Positions 19,892-31,446 are shown, numbered from the stretch's first letter. The stretch: 64,000 bases of DNA from Taudactylus pleione (GCA_031769625.1 JAUIMM010000188.1:13523501-13587500), one strand, 5' to 3'. Numbers and translations are program-made. Notes: a model not told the origin generated them from the letters alone.

Positions 19892-20510
19892 GCTCCCAAA
19901 GGTGGATCCTGACCATTTGTGCTCACAATCTACCTACTGTTAGTGGGCCCTGAGCTGCTGTCATTCCTACAGGGAACCCCGGTTAGGTGATCACTGGTGT
20001 CACCTGGTAAAGCAACTCCAGCCATGGAGGCATTTACTAAACAGCTGAGCATTATATGTTGGTTAGGGACACATTTCACTAACAAGGCTAATTCACTAAC
20101 AAAGCTGTGCATTTTATAACTTGCCATGACGGCTTTGATTTATGCAGGGGAAAATATGAAACAACTTAGACCATATTATTGTGCGTTAAATTAAGTTTTA
20201 CACAGCAAGTGGTCTATAAATAGGGCCGCCAGCACAGAAATGACTTTGCTGGCAGTAATATTAGCTGCAGATCCAAACAGCACCCCCTGTGGCCATGTGG
20301 TAAAATGACAGGACAGTCGCATTATTCTATTCTGTTATATCCAAAAGAATGGATTTAACAACCAGTAACCTCACAACACGACTTCTCTCAGACATGCACC
20401 TTTACCGGTTTAATATAACAATAGCTTTGTAAATATAACGTTAAGAAAATTCACTTTGAGCCAGGGAGGTAGAATAAACCAAAATTACCAAACGCAGGGC
20501 TTTATTCAGT
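19892..20510. other. unassigned sequence
   Basis: Nothing recognised apart from a local repeat of CACTAACAAGGCTAATT / CACTAACAAAGCTG near 20078. Confidence 0.45.
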
Positions 20511-20520
20511 AGTGCACATA

Positions 20521-20521
<1 letters not shown>

Positions 20522-20576
<55 letters not shown>

Positions 20577-20650
20577 ACACACACATATATATTATATATG
20601 TACACACATACATACACATATGCATACATATACACACATACTATATTAGA
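20522..20650. repeat. compound (TA)n/(CA)n microsatellite
   Basis: A TA run of about 44 bases at 20524-20567 followed by mixed ACACAC, ATACACACA and TATGCATACATA units to about 20650. Tyrosine/valine-rich minus-strand frames here are translation of the simple repeat. Confidence 0.95.
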
Positions 20651-20654
20651 CATA

Positions 20655-21892
20655 GAAACTTAAGTCATTCCTCAAGTATTTGAAAAAAAAAACCCTTTAA
20701 CCCGTGAGCAGTAAACAATCCCAGCAATCTGCCTAAATATGGTATCTCACTACATGAATCCAGTGTTATTCTGAGGTCACATCAAAATGCTTCAAATATT
20801 CCAGCCTATTACACAGCGCCAAGTTCTGCAAGAAGATATTGTCTGCGAAACTAAAAATAGGGACAAAAGGCTACCTTCTACCGATGGGGAAATAACTATT
20901 TCTCCACAGACATCAGCTCGGTTAATATAAAGTATCCATGGAAACTTCTGCAGAGTACAAAGGTGCGAAATCTCGCCCAGGACAAATACGAGATCTCTTC
21001 AAGTACCGGCTGCAAAGCGTCTTTGTGATGTTTATCCAAAGGGGGGGGAATAAAAGAGCGATGTCTTAACAAGCATGGGAATCATTTAAAAGTCATGATT
21101 TTCACACGTTTTTTATTTTATTTTTTTTATTTAAAAATTTTTATCAGCATATAAATGATAGAGATTTTACTTCTGATACACATTAATAGATTTTTTTTTC
21201 TGGAATTAATGAAGGTTGTAAAAAAACAAAAAACAAACAAACAGTTTCTGTATATCGAGAAATAAATTAGCAAGTTCGTGACATGTATGAAGCTGGGATT
21301 TGACAACTCTGAACTTGCTACAAGTAGCAACACCCAGGAAGATGGCTGCCACTACATATACACACACTGACTGTCAATCACACACACACGCACACAACGC
21401 TCCGGGGCACAATAGTGACTTTGCATCATAATATTCTGCATTTCTTAAAGTGATTCTGTCACCTAAATTCAGTCAGTGTGTGCGCGGAAATGTTTATCAT
21501 GAGAATTTAGTTTAATCAATTCCTATGGAGCTGGTGAGAAGTTGAGCCATCAGCTACTGTGTGCCTCGTGCCTCAGCAACTGCACTAGTTGGAATGGTAT
21601 TGGTAGGCTGAAAACTGTCTCAGGCCATACTGTGGCTGCCTCTCCGTGGTGGGCAACAGGTGGTCCCCTTTCTGCTTTGGAGGAGCGAGCAGAATCAGGC
21701 TACTGTAACTGGCTGAAAAATGTGCAAGGCGGGTAAGTTTTTGGCAGCTTGTGCCGAATCGTATCCGGGTCTAATGTACAGCTCTTTGGCAGGCTGCATG
21801 TTTGATGATTACTAGTTTAGATACAATTTTTTGTCTAGATTTGATGCTCAGTAAGGACTTGGATAGTTCATCAACATAAGGTCAGGTCATCC
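20655..21892. other. unassigned sequence, possibly single-copy
   Basis: No repeat ends or coding motif recognised. A/T-rich block near 21110-21245. The stretch 20800-21020 is balanced in composition and could be conserved non-coding DNA. Confidence 0.4.
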
Positions 21893-21955
21893 TATTATTA
21901 TTATCATCAATATTTATTTATATGGCACCAGAATACACAACAATTTTTAACAGGC
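21893..21955 (-). mobile_element. SINE/L2 3' tail fragment
   Basis: Read on the minus strand: GTGCCATATAAATAAATATT followed by a GATGATAATAATAA tail, the terminal signature of the SINE/L2 family in this window. Only the last 60 bases remain, directly beside the MITE at 21959. Confidence 0.5.
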
Positions 21956-21958
21956 TAA

Positions 21959-22157
21959 GGGGTCTATTTACTAAGCAGTGTTAGGAGGCAGCGTGCAAAG
22001 TGATAAGAAAGTGATAAGGTGCCAGCCAATCAGCTCCCAACTATCATCTCACAGGCTGTGTTTGAAAAATGACAGCTGGGAGCTGATTGGCTGGCACCTT
22101 ATCACTTCCTTATCACTTTTCACTCTGTCTCCTAACACTGCTTAGTAAATAGACCAC
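21959..22157. mobile_element. GGGGTCTATTTACTAA hairpin MITE
   Basis: Left GGGGTCTATTTACTAAGCAG, right CTGCTTAGTAAATAGACCAC, flanked by TAA on both sides (21956-21958, 22158-22160). The arms GGTGCCAGCCAATCAGCTCC and GGAGCTGATTGGCTGGCACC are near-perfect inverses around a CACAGGCTGTGTTTG loop. It contains an extra GTGATAAGAAA in one arm. Confidence 0.95.
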
Positions 22158-22160
22158 TAA

Positions 22161-22404
22161 GGGATTAATGCAGTTTTTAAAAAACTTTGCTTTACTGAGT
22201 TTGGTACATAAGGATCAGACCGCAGTCCCCATTTATAATAATGGCGTGGTCTGCAGCGCTAATTAGCCTTCTGCAGGAGATTGCAGTGAAATCTCCTCCA
22301 TCAGTTTGTTACTACATAGCAACAATTCATAGTTATGCAAAAACTGCAGTTTTTACATAAATTTACTAAAAAAAAAAAAAAATGCTTGATAAATAGGTCC
22401 CTAG
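22161..22404. mobile_element. possible MITE ending TAAATAGGTCCCTAG
   Basis: The right end TTGATAAATAGGTCCCTAG resembles other family ends. Internal pairs include AGACCGCAGTCC with GGCGTGGTCTGCAG, and AATGCAGTTTTTAAAAA with AAAAACTGCAGTTTTTAC. The left end is confounded by the neighbouring MITE. Confidence 0.4.
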
Positions 22405-22554
22405 GTTCACATTATGAAAAAACTGGAGTGGTTGACCTATCAGGAAAAGAATGATGAAAATAGGTGTAAATAATGCATTCAAAAATTAGGAGGAGGGGGT
22501 GAAGCGTGAAGACCCCCCAAAGCAGAAATTAGACTGGTTTGCTAACCCGACCTA

Positions 22555-23363
22555 GGGCCGGGTTCAATTAGAGGCGAAAAGTGCAGTTTGGAGAAAAGTT
22601 TCCGCGGATTCGGACTTTCCTCCCGTTTTCAAAGTATCTCCATATTCAATTCCAGGACAATTTCGCATAAGCGGAAACTAAATGAATTATAATAGGCGGA
22701 AAAGCATCTCCTATGAATAGGAGAAAAGGTGCAAAATCCTTATTTTGGGGTGCAAACATGGGGAAATGATTCAGAACCCTTGGGACAGCCCCCCAAAGGA
22801 CAAATCAACCAAAAAATAAAATAAAAAATTACCTCAGAACACCCCCAAAAAAGTACTTTTGTTTTGGGGGCGAAAAAGTAAAAAGTGGGAGGACAACTAT
22901 AAAAACTAGCAAAAGACTTTTTGGGGGTCTGCAAAGACGGGTGAGATGTTTTTGGGATTGCAGGTGCATGTAGCAGGTGCGTTTTTGAAATTTTTTAAAA
23001 GTTCACTTTAGCGCCCATTTCCAAGTACCCCAAATTTGACTGGACTACTTATTTTCCCCCCAAAACACTGCGTTATGCCATTCTTCACCACTTTCACAAA
23101 GACGCTAATAAGAAGCGATTTAAACTACTTAATTACCCCAAACACTGTTGGGGTAAACATCTACATTGATTCCTTGTGTTAGTGCATCTTTTTTTGGGGG
23201 TACAGACTGATTTCCCCAATTCTGATTTTACTTTCTGCCTGTTCCATATTCGCCGGTTAACGTTTCCGCCTGTTTTGGAATTGAATAGGGCGAAAAGCGG
23301 GGACACGGACGGAAAGTTTTTGCCTCTGAAACAGGTGAAGGATGCGGAAATTGAATACGGGTC
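22555..23363. mobile_element. MITE, GGGCCGGGTTCAATTAG family
   Basis: Left GGGCCGGGTTCAATTAGAGG, right GAAATTGAATACGGGTC. CTA precedes it at 22552-22554, and CTA follows the adjoining MITE at 23545-23547, suggesting a CTA duplication later split by that insertion. The interior has GCGGAAA/TTTCCGC, AGCGGAAACTAAATGA and CCAAAGGACAAATCAACC-type A-rich blocks. Same family as 57571-58337. Confidence 0.7.
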
Positions 23364-23366
23364 ATA

Positions 23367-23544
23367 GGGGTCTATTTACTAAGCAGTGTTAGGAGACAGA
23401 GTGAAAAGTGATAAGGTGCCAGCCAATCAGCTCCTAACTGTCATTTTTCAAACACAGCCTGAGAGATGACAGTTAGGAGCTGATTGGCTGGCACCTTATC
23501 ACTTTTCACTCTGTCTCCTAACACTGCTTAGTAAATAGACCCCC
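23367..23544. mobile_element. GGGGTCTATTTACTAA hairpin MITE
   Basis: A near-perfect 178-bp palindrome. GGGGTCTATTTACTAAGCAG to CTGCTTAGTAAATAGACCCC, with AGAGTGAAAAGTGATAAGGT arms and a CATTTTTCAAACACAGCCTG centre. It abuts the previous element. This is the best-preserved symmetric copy, so probably a young one. Confidence 0.95.
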
Positions 23545-23547
23545 TAG

Positions 23548-24308
23548 TCTGTAAAACATTCTCATAGAACACACACTAGTCGTTACGAAATTACTTACAG
23601 TTTGTAAAACTCTGATATCAGCAATGGAAATAAAAAGACTGAGTAACATGTCCAAGCCCCCAATATTTTGTGGAATCACGGGAGGGTGAGGTTGTGGCCC
23701 TGTTTTGGAACACAGCAGGAGTATGCAATATAGTTCAGAGCTGGGATTTCCAGTCCGGTAGCTGCAGATTTTAATTTCTACTCTAGCTTTTTTTTCCCCT
23801 CCCCGATTAGACTGCTGATTTGGCAAAGACCCATTGGGAGACAATTGCAGCTTTGTGATAACACCAGCCCTCTGAACAAATTTAGCCAACAAATATTGCT
23901 CAGAGGGCAAACAGTTCACCAGTAACAGGAGAATCACCCAACACAGCATAAATGGAACAGATGTTACAGTGTGGCAGGAAGCACTAGTGTTCTCTGGACA
24001 TTTCATCTAAATACAATGGACTGAGGATGACTATGATACCTCCTCAGCTTACACGTTCTTCTGATCCTTTTATTAATAATTTGGATTTTTTTTTTTTATC
24101 GTGCATGCAGCTGGTAGTGAATTGATAGGTGGTATTTCCACAAAATGGCTGCGTTGGCCGTTTGCCGGCACACCAAAGGTCTACCTGGGAAGAGACAGCC
24201 AAGCCAGAGGTCAACTTGTTCAAATGTAGGAAAAAAAAAATATTAATTTACAATTCCTCCATTTTCACATACGGGTACATGCCTCACTTAGGGCAAACTT
24301 ACCTACCT
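23548..24308. other. unassigned sequence
   Basis: No repeat ends recognised. A 162-aa minus-strand frame (23518-24006) begins inside single-copy sequence, ends in the MITE end and has no recognisable domain. It is treated as chance. Confidence 0.4.
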
Positions 24309-25080
24309 CATACTTGCCTACTTTTGAAAAAGCATTTCAAGGAGATTGTGAAAGCAGCACCTAGGAGCTCGCGTCAAAGTGGACGTGTCCTGCTACATCT
24401 GAGAGGCGTGTCATAAATGGATTTACATACAGAATGTATATGAGCCCCAAAGCTGTTAGTACATACTTGCCGCAGTGTGACTGACTCCTCCTGGAGGAGG
24501 CCGCCTAGATCGGCATAGGAGGGGGGTGCGACCCTAATTTGGGGACGGATTGGGGGCATGACAGCGCGATCGCGTCCACACCCCCGCCACACAATGCCGA
24601 GATGACCCACTTTGAGTAACCGGGGACAAGGCCACGATGACGCAATTCAGCGCGGATCGCATCATCAGCTCCCCCCCGGACTGCCCACTTACAAGGGGGA
24701 AGCGGACGCCAGCAGGGGGGCGGGCTGGCCAGGAGACTATACCCAATCTTCCGAGGTGTCGGGAGCACCACCGGATTTTCGGGAAGTTCCCGACCATCCC
24801 GGGATAGTGGGCAAGTAGGAGCTAGGAAGATCTTGTTGATGAAAACACACTGATACTTTGAAAAAAAAATACATGTAGCCCTAGGGATAATTGTGCCTTA
24901 TAACCAATGCAGGGAAATGATACCAAATGATTCCATTTGTATATATCTCTGGTTTTTTTTATATATAGAACAGCTTCGTAATGGGGTTAAGGTGCAATCA
25001 GGGAGATCGCTAGACTCTTCAGGGAGATTGCTACTATTTCAGGGAGTCTCCCTGACAATCAGGGAGAGTTGGCCAGTATG
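24309..25080. mobile_element. large MITE, inverse paralogue of 13664-14150, interrupted
   Basis: Starts CATACTTGCCTACTTTTG and ends GAGAGTTGGCCAGTATGG. The reverse complement aligns along the element at 13664-14150, including ATCTGAGAGGCGTGTCATA and AATCAGGGAGA motifs. It is interrupted at 24462-24819. Confidence 0.75.
24462..24819. mobile_element. MITE (CATACTTGCC ends) nested in a related element
   Basis: Left CATACTTGCCGCAGTGTG, right TAGTGGGCAAGTAGG. The paralogue near 13935 lacks it, reading straight through GTTAGTAAGATC on the reverse strand. The flanks TGTTAGTA and AGCTAGGA match at 5 of 8. Interior: CTCCTCCTGGAGGAGG palindrome, CCATCCCGGGATAGTGG. Confidence 0.75.
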
Positions 25081-25088
25081 GTGTAAAG

Positions 25089-25265
25089 CAGTGGTGCTCA
25101 GGAACACACACAGGTCATGTTTTCCAAATCACCCACCAGGTGCACAGGTGTATTCATTACTCGCCGACACATTTTAAAAGATCCACAGGTGGAGTTAATT
25201 ATTTCAATTGTGATTGTGGGAGGAGACCTGGAAAACATGCACTGTTTGGGGCCCTGAGGACCTTG
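25089..25265. mobile_element. hAT-type non-autonomous element
   Basis: Starts CAGTGGTGCTCAGGAACA; the right end, as its inverse, begins CAAGGTCCTCAGGGCC. The inner arms AGGTCATGTTTTCCAAATCA and GACCTGGAAAACATGCAC pair. The 8-bp flanks GTGTAAAG (25081-25088) and GCGTAAAG (25266-25273) match at 7 of 8. Related to 1304-1482. Confidence 0.8.
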
Positions 25266-25273
25266 GCGTAAAG

Positions 25274-25740
25274 TGTGGCTGCCAGTCACACACACACACA
25301 GACTCACAGCATGTCATGGGGGGAGGAGGGCATTACAGAGCCCGTCTGCTCACTACATCATGTGCCACGCTACTGTGGTGGCCATGGTAGTCTCGTGAAT
25401 CCGCAGAACTTAAAATCCTTCCTAGCATTCTTTTAACAAGCCATGGCAGAAGGGTACATTTCTTCTTATAGCATGCCTCCGTGATTTCTGGTGCTTCAAT
25501 GTTTCAGTACCAGTTGACAGGACAATGTGTATTTTGCGGACATATGAAAATAATATATATTGTATATATTTTGTGCATATAATACTTATTTTCTATTAAC
25601 GGTCAGTATATTTGCAGATTGTGAAAACACATGCTAGTGATGACAGGTCCGGCATAAACAAAAGTTTAAGGCAACAAGTTGTAGAGTTAGAAGACCCTTG
25701 ACGATACTAACTAGGTCAACCAACGGAATACCACCTGGCT
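25274..25740. other. unassigned sequence
   Basis: A short (CA)n at 25289-25300 and AT-rich DNA; nothing else recognised. Confidence 0.45.
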
Positions 25741-25744
25741 CCTG

Positions 25745-25860
25745 GTGAGGACCAGCGATAAAGGGGGACCCCTGCAGCCCCTTGAGCATTCATATTTGGA
25801 CACAGATGCGAGCAATATTGGAATAGTTTTAGAGCTTGAGCTGGGTTCACAGCGGGAAAT
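25745..25860 (+). pseudogene. possible Ty3/gypsy RNase H scrap
   Basis: The plus frame gives PLQPLEHSYLDTDASNIGIV. LDTDASNIGI is close to the strongly conserved start of the RNase H domain of Ty3/gypsy polymerases, where the first Asp is catalytic. The spacing from a preceding PL-x-P segment is also as expected. Beyond about 40 residues the similarity fades, and no other pol, gag or LTR piece was found nearby. Low confidence. Confidence 0.35.
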
Positions 25861-25940
25861 GGAACTGCTCACGTCATGGCGATGTACAGTTCCGGGATGG
25901 CACGTCATATGCCCGCATCTCTGTGTGATGTCAGCAGGAT

Positions 25941-26266
25941 AATTTATTTAATTTATTACCAGTTATTTATATAGCGCACACATATTCCGCAGCGCTTCAC
26001 AGAGAGAGTATCTGGCCATTCACATCAGTCCCTGCCCCAGTGGAGCTTACAATCTATATTCCCCATCACATGCGCACACACACTACGGTTAATTTTGGTG
26101 GGGAACCACTTAAAATACCAGTATATTTTTGGAGTGCGGGAGGAAACCCACACAAGCACAGGGAGAATATACAAACTCCACACAGTTAAGGCCATGGTGG
26201 GAATTGAACCCATGACCTCATTGCTGTGAGGCAGTAACGCTAACCATTACACCGTCTGTGCTGCCA
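25941..26266 (-). mobile_element. tRNA-derived SINE, near complete
   Basis: On the minus strand: the head with GGTGTAATGGTTAGCG (A-box region) and GGTTCAATTCC (B box, 26200-26210), then GTGTGGAGTTTGTATATTCT and GGGTTTCCTCCCGCACTCC. These are followed by the L2-like tail TGTAAGCTCCACTGGGGCAG and AAGCGCTGCGGAATATGTG, TATATAAATAA. The order is tRNA head, central domain, LINE-like tail. It keeps the uninterrupted sequence ACAATCTATATTCC that is split in the 44.5-kb copy. Confidence 0.9.
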
Positions 26267-26269
26267 TAG

Positions 26270-27350
26270 CATAGGAGGACATTGCAGCAAAACCCAGCTG
26301 CGCTTCCTGCTGAAAGTGCAGATTAGGCCTTTCGTTGATCTTAGGTGAAAATAAATTAAATTGAAAATCAATTAGTCAAATATAGGAGCCAGGAAATCAA
26401 AGAAGCAATAGGTTGAAATCATTCCAAAATCATTAGGAGCTCGGCAGTAATGTAGAAGGAGCCCTGTCTGTCTATATGGCTACTGTGTTTTGTTACAAGT
26501 TCTTCTATAGTATGAGGAACACGGTTTTGCCCTACTGTCCCGGAGGGATCGGTACCTGAACGTCCGTTTTCGTGCTCACCCAAGGCGCGGCAGGTGAGAC
26601 AAATGGCGCCCTGCTCAGCGTGAATTACAGGTGAGTTTGTCACTGGAATGTCACAGAACCAATTAGTGTCACGCTGCCTCTCTAGCCCAAGGGAGAACAT
26701 ACTGAAGTTATGTGCAGGTAAACACAGATGGTAATTGGAGAAATACTGAACACTAGGTTTAATGCTTATCCTCAAACACTCAGCTCTTACTTGTAGCTTA
26801 CAGGTAAAGTAAGAATAAAACCATATGACTCAGAATACAGAACGGAACTAAACCTCTCTCTAGATTAAATAGAAAGTTAAGCCACATTTTACAATAAAAG
26901 GCAGCGTATTACTGAGCTACATAAGTAACCTTGTTAGGTTCATAAAAATGACATTTACTTCTATGCAGCAGATTGCCATACTATGTAGGAGGGGAGTCTT
27001 GCTCTACCTATACAAAGTGAGTGACAGCCTTGAAGTGTAATCTGTGGGTTGGTTATGTAACACACAGGGGAAGAGCCAGTGAGGTCACATTAGGGCAGTC
27101 CTGTAGATTCAGTTTATGCTTAATGAAATGGGAGTCATTCAGCTTATGTAATGGAATGATTGGGTAATTGATTTGAGAGTTTAGTTGCTCTATAAATCAG
27201 ACTGGTAACTGCCAGCAAAGGTGAAGAACACTTGTTACTGTATAGGGAATTAAGAATCAATGACAGTGGAACTAAACACCTCTCACCCGGACATGGAGTA
27301 AATACATATTAAACACTTTTCTGCAACAGGAATTGTCCAGTAAAACCAGA
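26270..27350. other. unassigned, apparently single-copy sequence
   Basis: No repeat family, tandem array or coding motif recognised. A 118-aa minus-strand frame at 26419-26775 has no domain I can identify. Confidence 0.45.
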
Positions 27351-27354
27351 CTTA

Positions 27355-27480
27355 AGCTGGGTACACACTGGCAGATATATTGGCCAGTGTGTACCAGCGA
27401 TATGTCTGAACGACGTCACATCGGCTGTGCTGCACAGCCGATGGCGGATATATCGGTCCATCGTGCTATCATACATAGAT
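27355..27480. mobile_element. AGCTGGGTACACAC MITE, left part
   Basis: AGCTGGGTACACACTGGCAG after TTA, then GATATATTGGCCAGTGTGTA and the stem CACATCGGCTGTGCTGC/GCACAGCCGATGGC. The right terminus is not present nearby. Confidence 0.55.
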
Positions 27481-27719
27481 GTAAGTCGCTGACCGGCAAA
27501 CAAGGAGCTTCACCTAATCATACTCTCATTCTCTATAACAAACCACGCTACAGGGAGACATGTAACAGACGGCGTGGGCAGACAGGTCGAGAAAAGGTGT
27601 ACAGTATATATCATACAGGGCTGCGCTGGTTTGTTAACGATCCCAGTAATTAACAGTACAAAAGCTAATTACTTTCCTTTCTCCTAGCAAAAGATATTGG
27701 AATGGAGAGTGAGAGGTGT

Positions 27720-27890
27720 CAGTTTTGCCCTCCCCTCCCCGCTGCGGGAGTTCCTATAAGTAGTCCGGGGGGTAGGCGGAAGCTGGGAGGCTTGCTTGCC
27801 TTTCCTGGGTGGGTGGGGGCGTCAGGAGTGGCACCCGATATTCGGGAGGCTACCTGCCAAATCAGGAGGGTAGGCAGGCCTGGTGTCATG
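27720..27890. mobile_element. TACTTGCC-type MITE, right half
   Basis: GGAGTGGCACCCGATATTCG followed by CAGGAGGGTAGGCAGGCCTG matches the right arm of 31134-31446. The left arm is only weakly visible. Confidence 0.5.
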
Positions 27891-28985
27891 ACCTGCTGTG
27901 AGGGTAGGCAACGGGAGAAGGGGAGGGGGGATTAGAAAGAAACAGGTGTGTCAACTGTTTGAATACTGTTTTCTGGGCATCCATAAATCAGTCACTGCGT
28001 CCTTGCTGGCAGCAGGAGAGCCCTCTGGGTGTCTGGAAACGCGCTATGTCTGCGACAGCTCAGACTTACTCAGAAAGCTGATGGACGCCTGACTGCGTTC
28101 CATGTTCCCGGTTTTGTCCGTCATCGGCAGAGATGCTTTCCAGGGGGCGTCTCTACTGGATGGCGAGTATATTCGTGACTGCGATCCGTGAGAGATCGTA
28201 GCTGCAATAACATTTGCGCCCATCTCTGAATCAGTACACTGGACAAATAGGACTACATACAATTCTTCAGAAAGTCTGCAGCAAACTAGGCCCCGCCCTC
28301 AGCGACTTGTACGTCCTTCTGTTATACACAATGGGGCTGATGTCACTCTGCCTATTGTCCTAAGTGTTTCGGGTAACATGAAACATGGTCATAATGGATC
28401 AACTAGTATCCCCAATGCAGTTTCTGTCCATTCGCGCTAGAAGCAGAATGGAAGGCGTCGCAAATCAATAGTTACTGCAATGTACATATTATCTGCTTAC
28501 TGACAACAACAAAGCTGTTTACAGATCGTTCCTGGGTTGTTCTAAGGCCGTTTCTGTCACAAATCCTAAGGGCTTGTATTATTATTAGTGACAGATGGGT
28601 GACAAGCGATGAATGCAGGCTTGGCTTTAGTAATCTGTAAGGCTGGATCAATGACACTATCAACAGGGATAGCTGGTCCTGTGTACTCAGTAATACTAAA
28701 GCGTACAAGCAACAGGCTCTGCTGGCCAGGGGAGAAAAGCAAGCATAAGCAAAGATAGATAGACAGACAGACATCTGTATGTGTGTCTCTATTAGTTTTT
28801 CCACTTAGAAGGGCCTCAGTCCCCCTATTCATCCTGTACATGTCGTCCAGGCCAAGGTGGACAAAAAATATAATAGGTTCATAATCTGTTTGGCATTTGC
28901 CAAAAATAAAATATTTCTGCTTATTTTTACAAACATGCTGCTAACATGTTCGCCAAGAGCAACATGCCGCAGGTAGATGTACCAA
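27891..28985. other. unassigned sequence
   Basis: No recognised repeat or gene. A short AGATAGATAGACAGACAG patch lies near 28755. Minus-strand frames at 28472-28841 lack domains. Confidence 0.45.
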
Positions 28986-28989
28986 CGCC

Positions 28990-29128
28990 CAGGGCCGGAT
29001 TAACAGTGGGGGGGAGGGACGACAGGGGCGGTCGTACCGAAGCCCCCACGCCCACCAGGGTTTAAAGTGGGCCAGAGCGGGAGATGGAACCAGTTCCGCC
29101 TCCTCCAGCCCACCTAAACCCGGCCCTG
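28990..29128. mobile_element. small hAT-type element (CAGGGCCGG ends)
   Basis: CAGGGCCGGATTAACAGTGG at the left and ACCCGGCCCTG at the right are inverted ends. The inner AAAGTGGGCC / CAGCCCACC pair partly. The 8-bp flanks agree at about half the positions, so the duplication is decayed or absent. Confidence 0.5.
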
Positions 29129-29299
29129 CCAGGCGCCCGCTGAGATTTTGTTACCAGCCGGCGCCCGGCTCCTTCCCCGCAGCGCCAGCCGGAGGCTGGA
29201 GCTCACACGTGAGCTCCAGCTTCCGCAGTGTGCAGTGCACTGTGGGAGAGACGTCATGACTCTCCCATAGTTCAGAGGAGCGGCCTGACGGAGATGGGA

Positions 29300-29520
29300 G
29301 CGGGGCTTAAGGTGGGGGCACTGCTACTGTGAGCACTACCACAAAGGGCATTACTACTGGGGGCACTGCCACTACTAGAAGCACTGCATAAGGGGCACCA
29401 CTATTGTGGGCATTGTAAAAAGAGGCACTACTATTGTGGGCATTGTGTGTATTAGGGGCACTACTGCTGTGGGCATTGTGTATAAGGGGCACTTCTGTGT
29501 GTCATAACATGAATCAGGGG
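29300..29520. repeat. degenerate GGGCACTACTATTGTGGGCA minisatellite
   Basis: GGGGCACTACTGCTGTGGGC and variants, with ATTGTGTATAAG spacers, recur at about 30-35 bp for roughly 200 bases. Units are diverged and of irregular length. Confidence 0.75.
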
Positions 29521-30920
29521 CACTAGTACTATGTGGTGTCATGTGAATGGCTCCCTACAGCTGGAAGGGCGCGCAGGTATTTGTAGTTGTCCAACAGCCG
29601 GGAAGCCTCTGCGCTAGCAGGATGAGGCTATTCAAGTCATTGAATGACCCTGATCCTAAAGGAATTTGTATTGAGTCCATTTTTTGTGCTGTAAAACAAG
29701 AGAGTCTGGATATTCTTCACAAGGCAGAAAACACTATAGTCCAATGATACCTCTTTTTGTTCATGTGTCTGGGCATGGGAAGCGGTGGGGGGGGGTACAG
29801 GGCTGGTCTTGCTTTGAAGCCTGTAAGAGGACACCTGCGCGCTGCTATTAATTCCTCTCCCTGTGCCAAAGTGGATTTTCATTTGATGTCCTGGCACAGA
29901 GCTAATCTGAGGAAGGATCAAGTAACCTGAAGCCATTGACGGCCAGGGATAGGAATATCTCAGCATGGCAGCTGAGGGGGCCTATCGCATTTCACTGACA
30001 AACTCAATTGCTTCAGTAATCAGGTGAAAGTCAATACAGCGCTTCCTTCAGCACGGAGCAAGACGCACACACAGAAAGTAACGAGCCGTCTGTCCAACCC
30101 TGAGGGAATGCCAATCTCGTATATCCTTCACTTTTGTGGGCCATGTAGTACAGAAAATCATCATATACCTACACCCCTTCCAAATGCAGGCCTCAAATGC
30201 CTACGGCAGTCTCCGAGACCCAATGTCGTTGCCTATAAATCAGTAAAACCTCACCCATTCTAGTGCTCACTTCAATGTACAGCGGATGTGGATTATTATA
30301 CATATTAGAAGTCACAGCGGATTGGAAGAATTGATAGCCCTGTATAATGCACTCAGCGTTTATATGTAGTATAATATTATATACAGCGTATATGGAATCC
30401 CATGCCACATCACAGAACGTTGTAGTGGTGCCAGGCCCCCCGGAATTCTAAGGCCCGCACCTCCCTCCCGCTGTATCTAGCTGCCTGACATGCTGTATAC
30501 TGTATATAAGCAACAGAATCTTCTGCTCTCGCACCTAATATTTTATCTCGCTCTATGACTAGGCAGAAAGACTGATTCATTGCCATATTAGGATATGGGT
30601 GTGTGTATTAAATAATATGGTGGAATAGATGTCCTAATTGTGATATTGTATTAGAATATTTTGTGTTTAGGACTGATTGGTACCAATTGGATAGGTTTGT
30701 AATATATGCAACATTTTTATAAAGTCGAGATGATGTTTAAAATTTGAAGACACGTTAGGGTTATTTAAAATACTGAATATTTCTGTACCATATAACGGTG
30801 TAAATATACCCTTATTTGATACGATGACGTATATGTTTTCTACTGAAATATGCAATTATTATTGTTACTGTTTGTATTGAGTGTTGGTTTTGTGAAAACT
30901 CCAATTTAAAAAAAAAACAC
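29521..30920. other. unassigned sequence
   Basis: No recognised repeat or exon. 29600-30260 is balanced and non-repetitive in appearance; 30480-30900 is AT-rich. Confidence 0.45.
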
Positions 30921-31133
30921 ATCGCAAGTAGAGATGTGCGGCTCAGTTTCCTGAAAAACTAAAACACCCGAAATTTGGGGTTCAGAGTCCCGGCTCGGAT
31001 CACTTTTGGGGTTCCAAGTCGAACAGAATCCAGGCTTGGGTCTGCTGTATGCTCTGAGCTTAGATTTAAAAACCGAATCTCTGTTTTGGATTGCATGTAA
31101 ACAGGTAAAAATTCCATGACTAGCAGATTTTAT

Positions 31134-31446
31134 CAAACTTACCGACATTCTGGTTGAAGTGGGCGGAGTGGGAGCGTCATCATCACGCCCCCCCCCCCCC
31201 CCCGCTCTATAATGCCGATATTACCGGCATTACAAAGCAGGAGGCGGGGGCTACGATGACTGGATTCACTGCTTCATTGCCCCCCAAACCGCCCACTTTC
31301 ACGTGCAAGTGTTGGCGGGGGCCAGTGGACAATGCAGGGGACTTACCTACTCTTGCGAGGTGCCGGGAGTGGCACCCGCAAGGTGCCGGGAGTGGCACCC
31401 GATTTTCAAGAGACTCCCAACAGTCCCGGTAGAGTAGGCAGGTGTG
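31134..31446. mobile_element. TACTTGCC-type MITE nested in hAT element
   Basis: Left CAAACTTACCGACATTCTGG, right GGTAGAGTAGGCAGGTGTG. Inner stems include AATGCCGATATTACCGGCAT and the duplicated CAAGGTGCCGGGAGTGGCAC. The same family as 24462, 27720, 33575 and the fragment near 63385. Confidence 0.7.

Noticed and set aside
23518..24006. 162-codon minus-strand frame
   Set aside because: No domain; its 3' end runs into a MITE terminus.
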